From Bacillota bacterium (GTDB taxonomy: Bacteria > Bacillota > Clostridia > Acetivibrionales > JAEZXR01): a stretch of DNA of 64,000 nucleotides. The stretch spans positions 40,367 through 104,366 of the forward strand of contig JAEZXR010000043.1 in the NCBI GenBank assembly GCA_023419605.1, written 5' to 3'. Positions 33,589 through 42,501 of the stretch are shown in pieces; position 1 is the first letter of the stretch, and each line of letters begins with the position of its first letter. A program made the position numbers and the translations under genes. The notes below the pieces were generated by a model. That model was not told the DNA's origin. It did no database searches and saw nothing but the letters and a program-made list of their open reading frames with translations.

Positions 33589-33912
33589 TTATTTTAAGAA
33601 ATCTTCCCTTTGCGGGGTGAAGAGATCGAGTATGACCGAGTCTTCCAGTGCTACAACTCCATGCATGGCATGAGGTGCAGTGTAATAGCTGTCCCCAGCC
33701 TTTATGATCTCTTTTTTACCTTCCAGTTCGAATTCAAAGGAACCCTTCAAAACGTAGCTCACCTGTTCATGAGGGTGGGAATGTACCGGTCCGATGCTTC
33801 CCTTTTTAAAGGAAACCTCCACTGACATCATATTCCCACCGCTGGCAATAATCTTCCTTTCGACGCCGTCACCGACAGGCACGGCTGCCACCGACTCACC
33901 TTTTACTATCAT
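33589..33912 (-). CDS. kdgF: KdgF-like cupin, unsaturated uronate ketonization
   Basis: A 107-residue single-domain cupin. The metal ligands are visible as HSHPHEQVSYV (two His and a Glu) and a later His in PHAMHGV, the arrangement of KdgF. KdgF speeds conversion of 4,5-unsaturated uronates, released by polysaccharide lyases, to their linear keto form. The gene lies between two heparinase-type lyases and a KduD-like SDR, with a 21-base gap to the SDR gene, so pathway context agrees strongly. AGGAG precedes the ATG at 33912. Confidence 0.82.
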   Translation of the reverse strand: MIVKGESVAAVPVGDGVERKIIASGGNMMSVEVSFKKGSIGPVHSHPHEQVSYVLKGSFEFELEGKKEIIKAGDSYYTAPHAMHGVVALEDSVILDLFTPQREDFLK

Positions 33913-33936
33913 TTTATAGCACTCCTTTCCCTGTTT

Positions 33937-36039
33937 TTAAAAGCTTATTATTTCATTCAACGCTTCTACCTTTTCCAGGAGCTGCCTGCCTCCCAGAACC
34001 ACCTTGCTTGACTTATACGCAGCACCACCTTTCCATGCGCCTTTTTGAAACTTAAGGGATATCCATCTTCCATCCGCTTCCAGGTGAAGTTCCTCTTCGT
34101 TTTGCAAAGTAAACGTTATATTCATGTCCCTCGGGTCATCCTTCCAAATTACGATTTCCTCCGCGTCTCCCCGGATAATTCGGATCAGCCTGAACCCTGA
34201 ATGTTTTTCCTGCGCAATATGATGCTTTTCCTTTTCAAAAATACTGGTTACATCAAGGACATTTACAAATTGCAGGTCTTTCACAGGCACCTTATTTTCC
34301 ATACAAAGAGTTTTCATGTTTTGTTCAATGATCAGCGTAGGCTCCTGGGTCGTGGGGTTTGCAACCACTTTCGTCTCTCTGTTGAAGCTGTTCATGTCCT
34401 CAGGCTCCAGGTTATGGATGGTAAGAACCCCTTTCCCGTTGGCTACTTCAAAGCTTTTCCCCTCCATCGCTTCCGCCGGTACATCGCTGTGCATTTGCCA
34501 TGTATAGGTATGGGGTTCGCTGCTTTCCAGTTCGTCGATCATGATGAAGTAAGACTCGCCGGTATAAAGCACGTTTCTGGCAAACCGCTTCAGTTGAAGC
34601 TCCCTCTTATAGAGCCTGGAGGATTCACCTGCCACAAAAACATACCCATCCTTTTGAGAAAACTCTTCAATTTCTGCCGTCGCGTCTATGGGCAGATCTC
34701 TATAAACATCAAAGGAACCATCCCCGCTATACCCTTGCCCATCCACCAATACCAAATTATGATCGAGGGCCATTTTGTGCTTGTTATAGCCCTCATCAAT
34801 GGCCAGATAGCTGTTATGACCCATGAGGATAAAGCTGTTGCTGTCCGGGTGGTGGTGTCCCGCCGATCTTGTCCGCCACCCATTTTCCCGATCCAGCGCA
34901 AAGGATTTATGCCACTGTTTATGACCGCCTCCCGGGCTTGCTTTAAAGGAAAAATGGATTGCGTCCTCATGCCAGCCATTTCTTATGACTACCAGTCCCA
35001 AATCATTAAAGTACTTCACACAAGGCAGATCCTCGAAGCTTTTTGCCTCTACGGCAGCGTCATACCACAAAAGCTCTAAAAAGGCTTCCGGTAAAATCCC
35101 CGGTTTGATTCCGCTTTCGTACCCTTCCCGCCAGATACAATTTTTCAAAACATATTGGGCAAGATACTGGGCATGCTCAAGTCGGTACTCAGAAGCCAGC
35201 TTATAGTACATGGCAATGGAATGGCCGCTGTGCCGGTCATGGCAATCTCCGAAATTGACGATTTCCTCCAGGTTCGGTGCTGCCTGGTAGAGCCGGAAGT
35301 AAAATGTATTTCGTAAGAAGCTGCTCTGTTTGAAAAGATCAATCCCTTCCCGGTCTCTTAACAAATCTGCATAGATCAGAAGCCACAGGACGCCATACCT
35401 CCAGTACACCACGCCTTCATAATCACTGCCGTCATCAGCAAGAAGCGGAATTACCTTCTGGAAGTCGCTCTTTGCTTTTTCCGTCCATTTTCTCGCTTCC
35501 GGATATTCATCCAGGAGGGCGTACCCTGCTACAGCAAGTCCTGCATAATCAATCCAGTTATGATTTTGCCAGAACTCCGTACTCCAGGAGGATCCTTCGG
35601 TTTTTATCGCATATTCATACATCCGCTCTCCCTGGAGGATTAGCTTATCCTTCAATGCCGCCCTCTCCTCCAAAGTCAAATCTTCCTTTATCCAATTGTA
35701 GGAAAGCCCGAATCCAAACAGGAGCCATGCTGCACTTAAGTCGACATCAACCTTTACAGCCCTTCCCCAGTGATCAAAGGACACACCGCGGAAAATCCAC
35801 CTTTTTGCTTCCTCCAGGTAATGTCCCTGCCCCGTTAGCTTATAGGCCATACTCAGGTTTGCCGCTGCCATGCCAAAGTACGTAATACTCTTCATCGGAT
35901 GCTCTTCCGGCAACGTCTCTTTTTTATACAGATTGCATTGTTCATACAGTCGTTTGAACATGGACTTTCTTATATCTTTTATCTCCGCTCTTAATTCTTC
36001 GAACCCCTGGGGAACCAGAATATAGGGGGTGTTATTCAT
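33937..36039 (-). CDS. Heparinase II/III-type polysaccharide lyase A
   Basis: 700 residues with no signal peptide. An alpha-toroid of about 350 residues (YAGLAVAGYALLDEYPEA, DDGSDYEGVVYWRYG) is followed by the heparinase II/III beta-sandwich with active-site histidines in AGHHHPDSNSFILMG and the later HKMALDHNLVLVDGQG. This architecture is shared by lyase families acting on heparan, alginate and related uronates by beta-elimination. Cytoplasmic location implies it degrades imported oligosaccharides to unsaturated products for the adjacent KdgF. The exact PL family and substrate cannot be assigned by eye. AGGAG-like site GGAGAAAAA precedes the ATG. Confidence 0.83.
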   Translation of the reverse strand: MNNTPYILVPQGFEELRAEIKDIRKSMFKRLYEQCNLYKKETLPEEHPMKSITYFGMAAANLSMAYKLTGQGHYLEEAKRWIFRGVSFDHWGRAVKVDVDLSAAWLLFGFGLSYNWIKEDLTLEERAALKDKLILQGERMYEYAIKTEGSSWSTEFWQNHNWIDYAGLAVAGYALLDEYPEARKWTEKAKSDFQKVIPLLADDGSDYEGVVYWRYGVLWLLIYADLLRDREGIDLFKQSSFLRNTFYFRLYQAAPNLEEIVNFGDCHDRHSGHSIAMYYKLASEYRLEHAQYLAQYVLKNCIWREGYESGIKPGILPEAFLELLWYDAAVEAKSFEDLPCVKYFNDLGLVVIRNGWHEDAIHFSFKASPGGGHKQWHKSFALDRENGWRTRSAGHHHPDSNSFILMGHNSYLAIDEGYNKHKMALDHNLVLVDGQGYSGDGSFDVYRDLPIDATAEIEEFSQKDGYVFVAGESSRLYKRELQLKRFARNVLYTGESYFIMIDELESSEPHTYTWQMHSDVPAEAMEGKSFEVANGKGVLTIHNLEPEDMNSFNRETKVVANPTTQEPTLIIEQNMKTLCMENKVPVKDLQFVNVLDVTSIFEKEKHHIAQEKHSGFRLIRIIRGDAEEIVIWKDDPRDMNITFTLQNEEELHLEADGRWISLKFQKGAWKGGAAYKSSKVVLGGRQLLEKVEALNEIISF

Positions 36040-36069
36040 GGGATTTTTCTCCTTCCCTGTCTTTCTCTT

Positions 36070-36243
36070 CGACCTCTGCCAATTCGGGAGAGGGGCCGGA
36101 GATCAATGTTGTTTAGCTACCTCCACGCCTCGACCCTCATCCCCTAGCCCCTTCTCCCAAGCTTGGTAGAAGGGGAAAATCGGTTCCGTTTCCATTCTCT
36201 CCCTCTACCAATTTTGGGAGAGGGAGTTGGAGGGTGAGGGTTA
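36070..36243. repeat. Cluster of three GC-rich palindromic repeats (REP-like)
   Basis: Copies at about 36070-36101 and 36194-36243 share the pattern CTCTACCAATTTTGGGAGAG in one orientation. A copy at about 36133-36182 is the same unit inverted (its complement reads CTTCTACCAAGCTTGGGAGAAG). Each folds as a hairpin. A fourth, diverged copy is at 40085-40126. The cluster fills the 220-base gap between the two lyase genes. Confidence 0.65.
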
Positions 36244-36259
36244 AAGCTGCAAAAGCCAC

Positions 36260-38134
36260 TTATTTATGAAAGCTCCAGCTTTGACCAAATTGAACGTTTT
36301 GCCCGTTCCTTCTGACAATCACGGTGTTCCTGTAAAAATTCACAGGGTTATCATAGCTTTTACACAAGTAAATCTCTGCATTTTCCGTATTCAAGCTTTG
36401 AATTCCGGTGACTCCGTTTTTAAACTGCCATTGGATTTCCAGGGTCTGTGAAGAGTCCTTCAACTTTTTGATATCCGAAAAGTGCTGGTATCCGTTTTGA
36501 TTAAATCCAAGGCCGGCACTGACTCCTTCAGGGATGTTTATCAATTCACCCTCTACATGGAAAATCCAATCATAGCTGTGGTTTTCTGCAGAAGCAGCTT
36601 CAAAAGTATCTACAAATCCATCCTCTTTCTGCTGCACTTCTCTGGTAAAATGAACTCCCTTATAGACCTCTTCCGATAAAACCCGGATGCAGTTCCGTTC
36701 TTCATCAAAGGCAAGGGTTTTACCCTCTTTCGTTGAAGGATGGCTTTCCCCGTCTACCATCACCGTATTGTGGGCAGCCGTGGTTCTGTGGAATTCATTG
36801 CACAGCCTGGCTGCATACCCGCAGTTGGACAAATCCCGGCTGATGATCTCTCCATAGGCCATAACCTCCAGGTTCATTTTGTCCGGATGGGCATGGCTCG
36901 GGGACCGGTGTCCATACTTGATAAAGGTATTGATATTCTTATTCTTCAGAATGGCAAAATTGGAGGTACTGAAATCATAGGATTTGCCTCCGAAATCCAA
37001 TGGTCCTTCTCTGTATTCGCGATCGCCAAACAACAGCCATTCAAGACTCTTTTCTTCATAATAGTAAGGCTGGGTTAAAGGTACGGAATACCTTTTCACC
37101 GGGGAAGCATCGATTTTGTGCAGGATATACTCAAAGGCCTCCTCCCGGAAGATCTTCCTGGAGATTTCATAGAGGAAGCTGTAAGTCTTCAGACTCAAAT
37201 TCGGCCATCCATCGTTGGGGTTCGGAAGAATCAAATTGTCAAATGCATAGATATAAGGAGCGAACATCATATTTTTTACGATATCCAGGCCTTTTTCGCT
37301 CACCTGCCTGCCATAGATTCCGGCAAAAAGCAGGGTATTCAAAAAGGCCTCAATGGTAAAAAAGTTATAGTGTATCGACCCTTCATACCAGAAATAATCT
37401 TTCGTAACCCCTTGGGCCAGCTGATTTTCCAGACCAAACTCGGAATCGAAGGCTCTGTAGATGAGGTCCTGATCTCCTGTAAACAATCCGGCAGCCGCTA
37501 CGCCTGCATTAATCCAGCACGGGATATTATGGATGCTTTTCTTTTGTTCATCGATAAAATATGCTGCGGGTTTCAAAAACCGATCGGATACACTGTCCAG
37601 GAATTCCTTAGGCAGATCTTCCTTCAAGAGTTCAAGGATATTCACTACCCTTACGATAAATATCGCTTCATTCAGCGCCTGCGGCGTTATTTTTCCATTG
37701 CCGGAAGTGGTAGGACCTTTGCCATGCACCTCAAACTCGTCGTAATGATCGCTATAAAACCCGATGACGCGCTGCGCGTAATCCAGATACTTTTCTTCAT
37801 GCTTCACTTTGTATAGAACAGCGGATTTGAACGCCGACATTACAGCCTCATAACGGTAAATGTAGATCCAGGCGGCGTCATAGCCCCCGCCCTTATATTC
37901 TCTTCCGCAAATGCTGCACAGGTGCGAATTGGGCTTATCCAAATCAAAGACAAGCTTCCCTCCGTCTTCCTCACAGAAATACTGGTGCCCCCAACCGCTC
38001 AATTTTTCCGGGCTATCCTTGAAAATATCCATCCAGAGCGTCACACTCTCATCCATTTCCTTAAGCATATCTTTTGCTTTCTGTGAATGCTCTGCCTTAT
38101 TCTTCAACAAGCCCCAATCATCGATATATTTCAT
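36260..38134 (-). CDS. Heparinase II/III-type polysaccharide lyase B
   Basis: 624 residues, cytoplasmic by lack of signal peptide. The N-terminus carries a CSICG zinc-ribbon-like stretch at about residue 72, then an alpha-toroid (ALNEAIFIVRVVNILELL, HNIPCWINAGVAAAGLF). The heparinase II/III domain has the histidine motif SHAHPDKMNLEVMAYG followed by AHNTVMVDGESH, features seen in PL15/PL12-type exo-lyases. It differs clearly from lyase A, so the two probably take different linkages or chain ends. It is the first catabolic gene after the ABC permeases in this operon. Confidence 0.83.
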   Translation of the reverse strand: MKYIDDWGLLKNKAEHSQKAKDMLKEMDESVTLWMDIFKDSPEKLSGWGHQYFCEEDGGKLVFDLDKPNSHLCSICGREYKGGGYDAAWIYIYRYEAVMSAFKSAVLYKVKHEEKYLDYAQRVIGFYSDHYDEFEVHGKGPTTSGNGKITPQALNEAIFIVRVVNILELLKEDLPKEFLDSVSDRFLKPAAYFIDEQKKSIHNIPCWINAGVAAAGLFTGDQDLIYRAFDSEFGLENQLAQGVTKDYFWYEGSIHYNFFTIEAFLNTLLFAGIYGRQVSEKGLDIVKNMMFAPYIYAFDNLILPNPNDGWPNLSLKTYSFLYEISRKIFREEAFEYILHKIDASPVKRYSVPLTQPYYYEEKSLEWLLFGDREYREGPLDFGGKSYDFSTSNFAILKNKNINTFIKYGHRSPSHAHPDKMNLEVMAYGEIISRDLSNCGYAARLCNEFHRTTAAHNTVMVDGESHPSTKEGKTLAFDEERNCIRVLSEEVYKGVHFTREVQQKEDGFVDTFEAASAENHSYDWIFHVEGELINIPEGVSAGLGFNQNGYQHFSDIKKLKDSSQTLEIQWQFKNGVTGIQSLNTENAEIYLCKSYDNPVNFYRNTVIVRRNGQNVQFGQSWSFHK

Positions 38135-38167
38135 TCCGTCACATCCCCTATTATTCGTATATTTTTA

Positions 38168-39055
38168 TTATCCTTTAACCGCGCCAATCATTACCCCTTT
38201 AGCAAAATACTTTTGAAGGAAAGGATATACACATAAAATAGGTATTGTGGCAATCATGGTAGTGGCATACTTAACGGTCAGGGTTGCTGTAAGGTAGTCT
38301 TCTATGTTGACGCCTGCATTGGTCATCATGGCATCCGTATTGTTTTCAATGAGAATTTCCCGCAGGATCAACTGGAGAGGATATAATTCCCTTTTCCTGA
38401 TAAACATCATGGCAGGGAACCAACTGTTCCAGTGAGCCACTCCATAGTATAGAATCATTACAGCGATGACCGGCATGGATAAAGGAAGCACAATCTTAAA
38501 GAGTACGTGGAAATCATTCGCCCCATCCATTTTCGCAGCCTCCTCCAGCGATTCGGGAATTGCTTCAAAGGAAGTCCTCATAATGATCAAGTTGTAGGTG
38601 TTAATGGCATAGGGAATGATTACCGCCCATAAGGTATCATTTAAATTCAGCCCTTTAATGGTGAGGTAAAAGGGGATCAAGCCACCCCCAAAAAACATGG
38701 TAAATACAATGAACATGGTGATGGACTTTTTCCAGTACATGCCTTTTCTGGATAGAAAATAGGCTCCCAGGGATGTCATCAGCAGATTCACGATCAAGCC
38801 GACAATAACAATGAATAATGTATTCCCGTATCCCTGTAGAATCATCGGGTTTTCAAAAACCATTTTATAGGATGAAAAGTTTATTCCAAGAGGTCTTATG
38901 AGTAAACCGCTGTGGCTGATGAGCTGCGTTCCTTCACTGACGGATGCAAATGCTACATATAACAACGGATATAAACAAAGCAGCATAAGTAAAATCATAA
39001 TGATGCTATTGATTCCGTCAAACATTTTTTCTGATATGCTCTTATTCCTTATCAT
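38168..39055 (-). CDS. Lpl/AraQ-type sugar ABC permease
   Basis: A 295-residue CUT1 permease with six membrane segments, starting with IMILLMLLCLYPLLYVAFAS. The EAA loop is ESLEEAAKMDGANDFHVLFKIVLPLSMP, typical of the family. It pairs with the permease encoded nine bases upstream to import oligosaccharides delivered by the lipoprotein at 40265-41857. No ATPase gene is in the locus; a shared MsmX-like ATPase elsewhere would be needed. It is closely similar in design to the permease at 62992-63867. Confidence 0.92.
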   Translation of the reverse strand: MIRNKSISEKMFDGINSIIMILLMLLCLYPLLYVAFASVSEGTQLISHSGLLIRPLGINFSSYKMVFENPMILQGYGNTLFIVIVGLIVNLLMTSLGAYFLSRKGMYWKKSITMFIVFTMFFGGGLIPFYLTIKGLNLNDTLWAVIIPYAINTYNLIIMRTSFEAIPESLEEAAKMDGANDFHVLFKIVLPLSMPVIAVMILYYGVAHWNSWFPAMMFIRKRELYPLQLILREILIENNTDAMMTNAGVNIEDYLTATLTVKYATTMIATIPILCVYPFLQKYFAKGVMIGAVKG

Positions 39056-39064
39056 AAATCCTCC

Positions 39065-40021
39065 TTACCACAAACTGGTTTCGTTTAGTTTTCTGCTGAT
39101 TTTATTCGACACTGTAATTAACACAAGATTGATTACGGAGTTAAGCAGCCCCACCGCTGATCCGAAACTCCAGTTGGATTCTCTTAAACCTCTCCGGTAA
39201 ACAAAGCTTGATATAACATCTGCAGTCTCATACGTAGCAGGGTTGTAAAGAAGGATAATCTTTTCAAAGCCAACATTCATCATCTTTCCCAAGTTCAAGA
39301 TCAATAAAATAACAATGGTAGGTGCTATACCCGGAAGCGTTACATGCCATAGCTGCCTCAGCCTGCCGGCGCCGTCCATATAAGCTGCTTCATATAGACT
39401 TGGGTCTATAGAACTCAACGCAGCCAAGTATATAATAGATCCCCATCCGATTTGCTGCCAGATTCCTGAAGCTACATAGATGGTCCTAAAGTACTCAGGC
39501 TTTTGTAAAAACAATACTTTCTCCCCTCCGAGGGATGTAATAATGCTGTTGAAAACACCTTCAGAGGATGTAAAATCAACGATCATACCACACACAACAA
39601 CAAGAGAAATAAAGTGAGGCATATAGGTTACGGTTTGAATGGTTCTTTTAAAGGCGCTGTTTCGTATTTCATTCAATAAAAGAGCTAAGAGAATCGGTGC
39701 CGGAAATCCAAATATTAACTCTAAAATATTGATCATGAGTGTATTGCTGAATACTCTCCAAAAGTAAACACTGCTTAAGAAGGCTTCAAAATGCTTGAAT
39801 CCTACCCACGGACTTCCCATAATTCCTTTGCCAGGACTGAAATTCTTAAAGGCAATGGTAGCACCGTACAAAGGTGCATAATGGAATATGATATAGTAAA
39901 TCAAAACCGGAAGTACCATCAAGTATAAGTATTTATATTTTTTGAAGTCCTGCGTAATCTTGGGGATGAACCCCATTTCCTTATTAGTTTTTGTAATGCT
40001 TTTTGCTTTTACCATTTCCAT
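39065..40021 (-). CDS. LplB-type sugar ABC permease
   Basis: 318 residues from the ATG at 40021, which has AGGGGA eight bases upstream; the frame continues 16 codons further without a ribosome site. Membrane segments start with LYLMVLPVLIYYIIFHYAPLY. The EAA loop is SIDPSLYEAAYMDGAGRLRQLWHVTLPGI. It forms the heterodimeric channel with the next gene product. LplB/LplC systems in Firmicutes commonly carry complex plant or host glycan oligomers. Confidence 0.92.
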   Translation of the reverse strand: MEMVKAKSITKTNKEMGFIPKITQDFKKYKYLYLMVLPVLIYYIIFHYAPLYGATIAFKNFSPGKGIMGSPWVGFKHFEAFLSSVYFWRVFSNTLMINILELIFGFPAPILLALLLNEIRNSAFKRTIQTVTYMPHFISLVVVCGMIVDFTSSEGVFNSIITSLGGEKVLFLQKPEYFRTIYVASGIWQQIGWGSIIYLAALSSIDPSLYEAAYMDGAGRLRQLWHVTLPGIAPTIVILLILNLGKMMNVGFEKIILLYNPATYETADVISSFVYRRGLRESNWSFGSAVGLLNSVINLVLITVSNKISRKLNETSLW

Positions 40022-40084
40022 AAGATCAATCCCCTTATATATTTTAACCGGATTTGCAACAAAGCTCATAGCTTACTTCATAAT

Positions 40085-40126
40085 TTAACCCGTCCCCCTA
40101 CCCCTTCCCGAGGAAGGGGAGACTTT
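40085..40126. repeat. Diverged fourth copy of the REP-like repeat
   Basis: CCCCTTCCC/GGGGAAGGGG-type palindrome with the CCCCCTACCCC lead, matching the inverted copy at 36133-36182, followed by TTTTTT on the plus strand. It lies in the 243-base gap between the binding-protein and permease genes. Confidence 0.55.
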
Positions 40127-40264
40127 TTTAGCCGCTGGAGCGGCCAACAGGGAGGCTATGGCCCCTGTACCCCCAAATTAAGAAGTAAGATATTTTACTC
40201 TTAGAAAACGCGGAGGATAAAGGTGTGAGCTTTATCCTCTGCTGATTTGAATCACTTTGTTACC

Positions 40265-41857
40265 TTATCTCTTTTGGAATCTGTCATATGCCTTCTGGTA
40301 TAAGCTAATTGCCTTGTCAACATTTAACTTTTTCAGCCGTGCATAGTAACTATCCATGTTTTCAATTTTCTCGTTTCCGAAGAGGAATTTAAAGTACATT
40401 TCATCTACATAGCTCTTTATATCATTCATCAACGTGGAGATTTCCGCCATTTCATCGGCAGTGGGATATACCTCCGGCATCAGGTACTTCTGCGTTTCCG
40501 TGGTCCAGGTTTTGATAGCCTCTGTTTGCTGCTTTCTGGATACGCTGTACTGCTCGAAGGATCTGACGTCATTGATGAATGCACCGTTGATCGGAGTGTA
40601 CTTACCCAGGATTTCTCGGGCTCCCATGGTGGATTTCATGATATCATCCGTGTATTTCGGATACCCGTTTTCCAGGTTGTAGGCTACTCCTTGCGTGCCA
40701 AAGTTGTAGAACATATGCCCTTCTTCACTATAAGCATAGTCAAGCCAACGAGCGGCAGCTTCTACATTCTTGCAGTTGGTTGAGATAGCTGCCTGGTAAG
40801 GTCCGAACACTCCGGAGATGGAAGAGATTTGAGGTTTGTCGCCTTTTTTCAATACCGGATAAGGAATACCTTCAATATTTACTTTGGGGTTTGTCTTTTC
40901 CATTGTGCTCATATAGGTGCCGATTCCACCGCCCAACAAACCAAACGTAACAGCAGTTTTTTCACTTGTAAATTTGGAGTCTATCACCTTTTTGTCAACG
41001 GTAGCGATATCCGGATCAATCAGTCCCTCTTTATACCATTTGACCATGGTAGCCATAAAATCCTTATATTCAGGCTCTGCAGGACCGTACTTAACTTTAC
41101 CGTCTTTTATAAACATTCCATAGTATAAGCCATAGGAGCCGATGAGTCCGGTATCTCTTGGAGGCAGGCCCTTATTTCCGCCATTTTCCCAGGATAATGT
41201 TGCCGAGAGGTTCTTTTTCTCCTTGAAGGTCTTCAGCATCGTATACCAGTCATCAATGGTTTCAGGAGTTTTGATGGATAGTTCGTCCATCCAGTCTTTA
41301 CGCACCATGGGACCGAAATAAACCCGCAGCGTCATGTCATCGCGGATCGTCGGGTATACGCCGTATTTGCCTTCATCCGTTTTCATCCTTTTATCAACAT
41401 TCGGATGTTCTTTCAAGTATTTTTTTAAGTTTGGCGAATATTTGTCAATTACGTCATTTAAAGGTATGATCAAGTTATTCTCGATTGCTTTTGTAGGACC
41501 GCCCGCGTAATTATAAATCCAGTCGGAATAAATTATATCCGGTAGGTCTCCGGAAGCAAGCATTAAATTAAACTGGTCCGCCGACATGGAATGTGTCCAC
41601 TCGATTTTGACCCCTGTTATTTTTTGCAATTCCGGTTCCCAGAGAGCATCCGAATTGGTCTTGATTGCTTTGGAAGAAATATTTCCAGCCCATACCTTCA
41701 AGGTCGGATTGCCCTTTACCGGGTAAGGATTTCCGCTTGCCGCGGGTGCACTTGTATTTGCCGGAGTATCACCGGTGCTTTTCTTTTCCCCGCCGCAACC
41801 TACCAAGGTGCTGCTGAGTAAAACTCCTGCCAGGATTCCTGAGAGTAATCTCTTCAT
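40265..41857 (-). CDS. LplA-type oligosaccharide-binding lipoprotein
   Basis: A 530-residue family 1 solute-binding lipoprotein. The signal ends in the lipobox STLVGCGG, followed by a Thr/Pro/Ser linker. Typical LplA landmarks are the PTLKVWAG opening, MLASGDLPDIIYSDW and the conserved YDRFQKR-like C-terminus. Length is that of binding proteins for large glycan oligomers. It is the first gene of the transporter/lyase operon; its promoter region 41858-42390 carries two copies of TAAATACTCAAAA and a 15-bp inverted repeat. It delivers uronate-containing oligosaccharides to the permeases that follow. Confidence 0.93.
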   Translation of the reverse strand: MKRLLSGILAGVLLSSTLVGCGGEKKSTGDTPANTSAPAASGNPYPVKGNPTLKVWAGNISSKAIKTNSDALWEPELQKITGVKIEWTHSMSADQFNLMLASGDLPDIIYSDWIYNYAGGPTKAIENNLIIPLNDVIDKYSPNLKKYLKEHPNVDKRMKTDEGKYGVYPTIRDDMTLRVYFGPMVRKDWMDELSIKTPETIDDWYTMLKTFKEKKNLSATLSWENGGNKGLPPRDTGLIGSYGLYYGMFIKDGKVKYGPAEPEYKDFMATMVKWYKEGLIDPDIATVDKKVIDSKFTSEKTAVTFGLLGGGIGTYMSTMEKTNPKVNIEGIPYPVLKKGDKPQISSISGVFGPYQAAISTNCKNVEAAARWLDYAYSEEGHMFYNFGTQGVAYNLENGYPKYTDDIMKSTMGAREILGKYTPINGAFINDVRSFEQYSVSRKQQTEAIKTWTTETQKYLMPEVYPTADEMAEISTLMNDIKSYVDEMYFKFLFGNEKIENMDSYYARLKKLNVDKAISLYQKAYDRFQKR

Positions 41858-41944
41858 TCTACATCCTCCTCTAAGTTTTTAGTAAATTAACTGTTAAGAC
41901 TTGAGATTTGTTTTAATAGTACCCTTTCATCTCCTTTTCCTTGC

Positions 41945-42040
41945 AGATATCCAACTTTAAAACTTATTCCTGCGGCAAAAATGACCGGATCTTGGGGCAG
42001 CTTTACCCCTGGATACATTCAAGCCTAAAGTTGGATATCT
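41945..42040. repeat. 15-bp perfect inverted repeat upstream of the transport operon
   Basis: AGATATCCAACTTTA (41945-41959) and its exact complement (42026-42040) enclose 66 bases about 90 bases upstream of the binding-protein gene. It could be a folded leader or a pair of protein sites. The remaining gene-free DNA (41858-42390) shows no coding frame. Confidence 0.6.
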
Positions 42041-42134
42041 ATACTATGCGCTTTATTCCCAAACCAATCTGCATCCTCGCGGAATTCATCGCTCTGGAAA
42101 CCATGAGTTAATTATATGTTCCGCCCTCACTTGC

Positions 42135-42148
42135 GTAAATACTCAAAA
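42135..42148. promoter_or_regulatory. Repeated motif GTAAATACTCAAAA, copy 1
   Basis: Upstream of the binding-protein operon. The same 13-mer TAAATACTCAAAA recurs at 42283-42296 and at 44895-44907 before the AraC regulator gene, which suggests an operator for that regulator. Confidence 0.5.
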
Positions 42149-42282
42149 GAGCGGAAACATTCTCATAATTCCATCCACTCTATAATTTTCAGACAGCAAA
42201 GTGTTCCTAAATGCTGCCGGGAAGCCCAATGCCCGGCATATACCCTTTCAAGCTTAAAAAGCTATCCGTGCCTTGTTCTGCT

Positions 42283-42296
42283 GTAAATACTCAAAA
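42283..42296. promoter_or_regulatory. Repeated motif GTAAATACTCAAAA, copy 2
   Basis: Second copy, same orientation, 148 bases from copy 1. AraC-type dimers often use two widely spaced direct sites; assignment is inferred. Confidence 0.5.
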
Positions 42297-42390
42297 AGGC
42301 AAATCCATTCCCAAAAAGGCATCTGCAGCAGGTATAAAAGGTTTTACCTTCTTTTGAGGATAATTATAGTATTCGTTGTGCAAAGAAGGC

Positions 42391-42479
42391 CTAAGAAAAC
42401 ATAGTATTCTCTTTTGCGGGTCGCTTGCGGAATACCGCACGCGGCTGCAGCACAACCGATGGAATACTCTTTTTCCTAG
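42391..42479. repeat. Hairpin element copy C (diverged core) after the AraC gene
   Basis: Arms 42391-42409 and 42462-42479 are near-complementary (CTA.GAAAA..AGTATTC). The interior starts with CTTTTGCGGGTCGC, resembling the core start of copies A and B (TTTTTTGCGGGCCCGC), but the right core half is absent. It begins 22 bases past the AraC stop codon on the minus strand. Membership in the family is uncertain. Confidence 0.4.
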
Positions 42480-42501
42480 ACCCCCTATAGCCTTACTTTG
42501 A

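Noticed and set aside
36070..36243. CRISPR-like array from three similar units
   Set aside because: Units alternate in orientation and are irregularly spaced, unlike direct CRISPR repeats; REP-like palindromes explain them.
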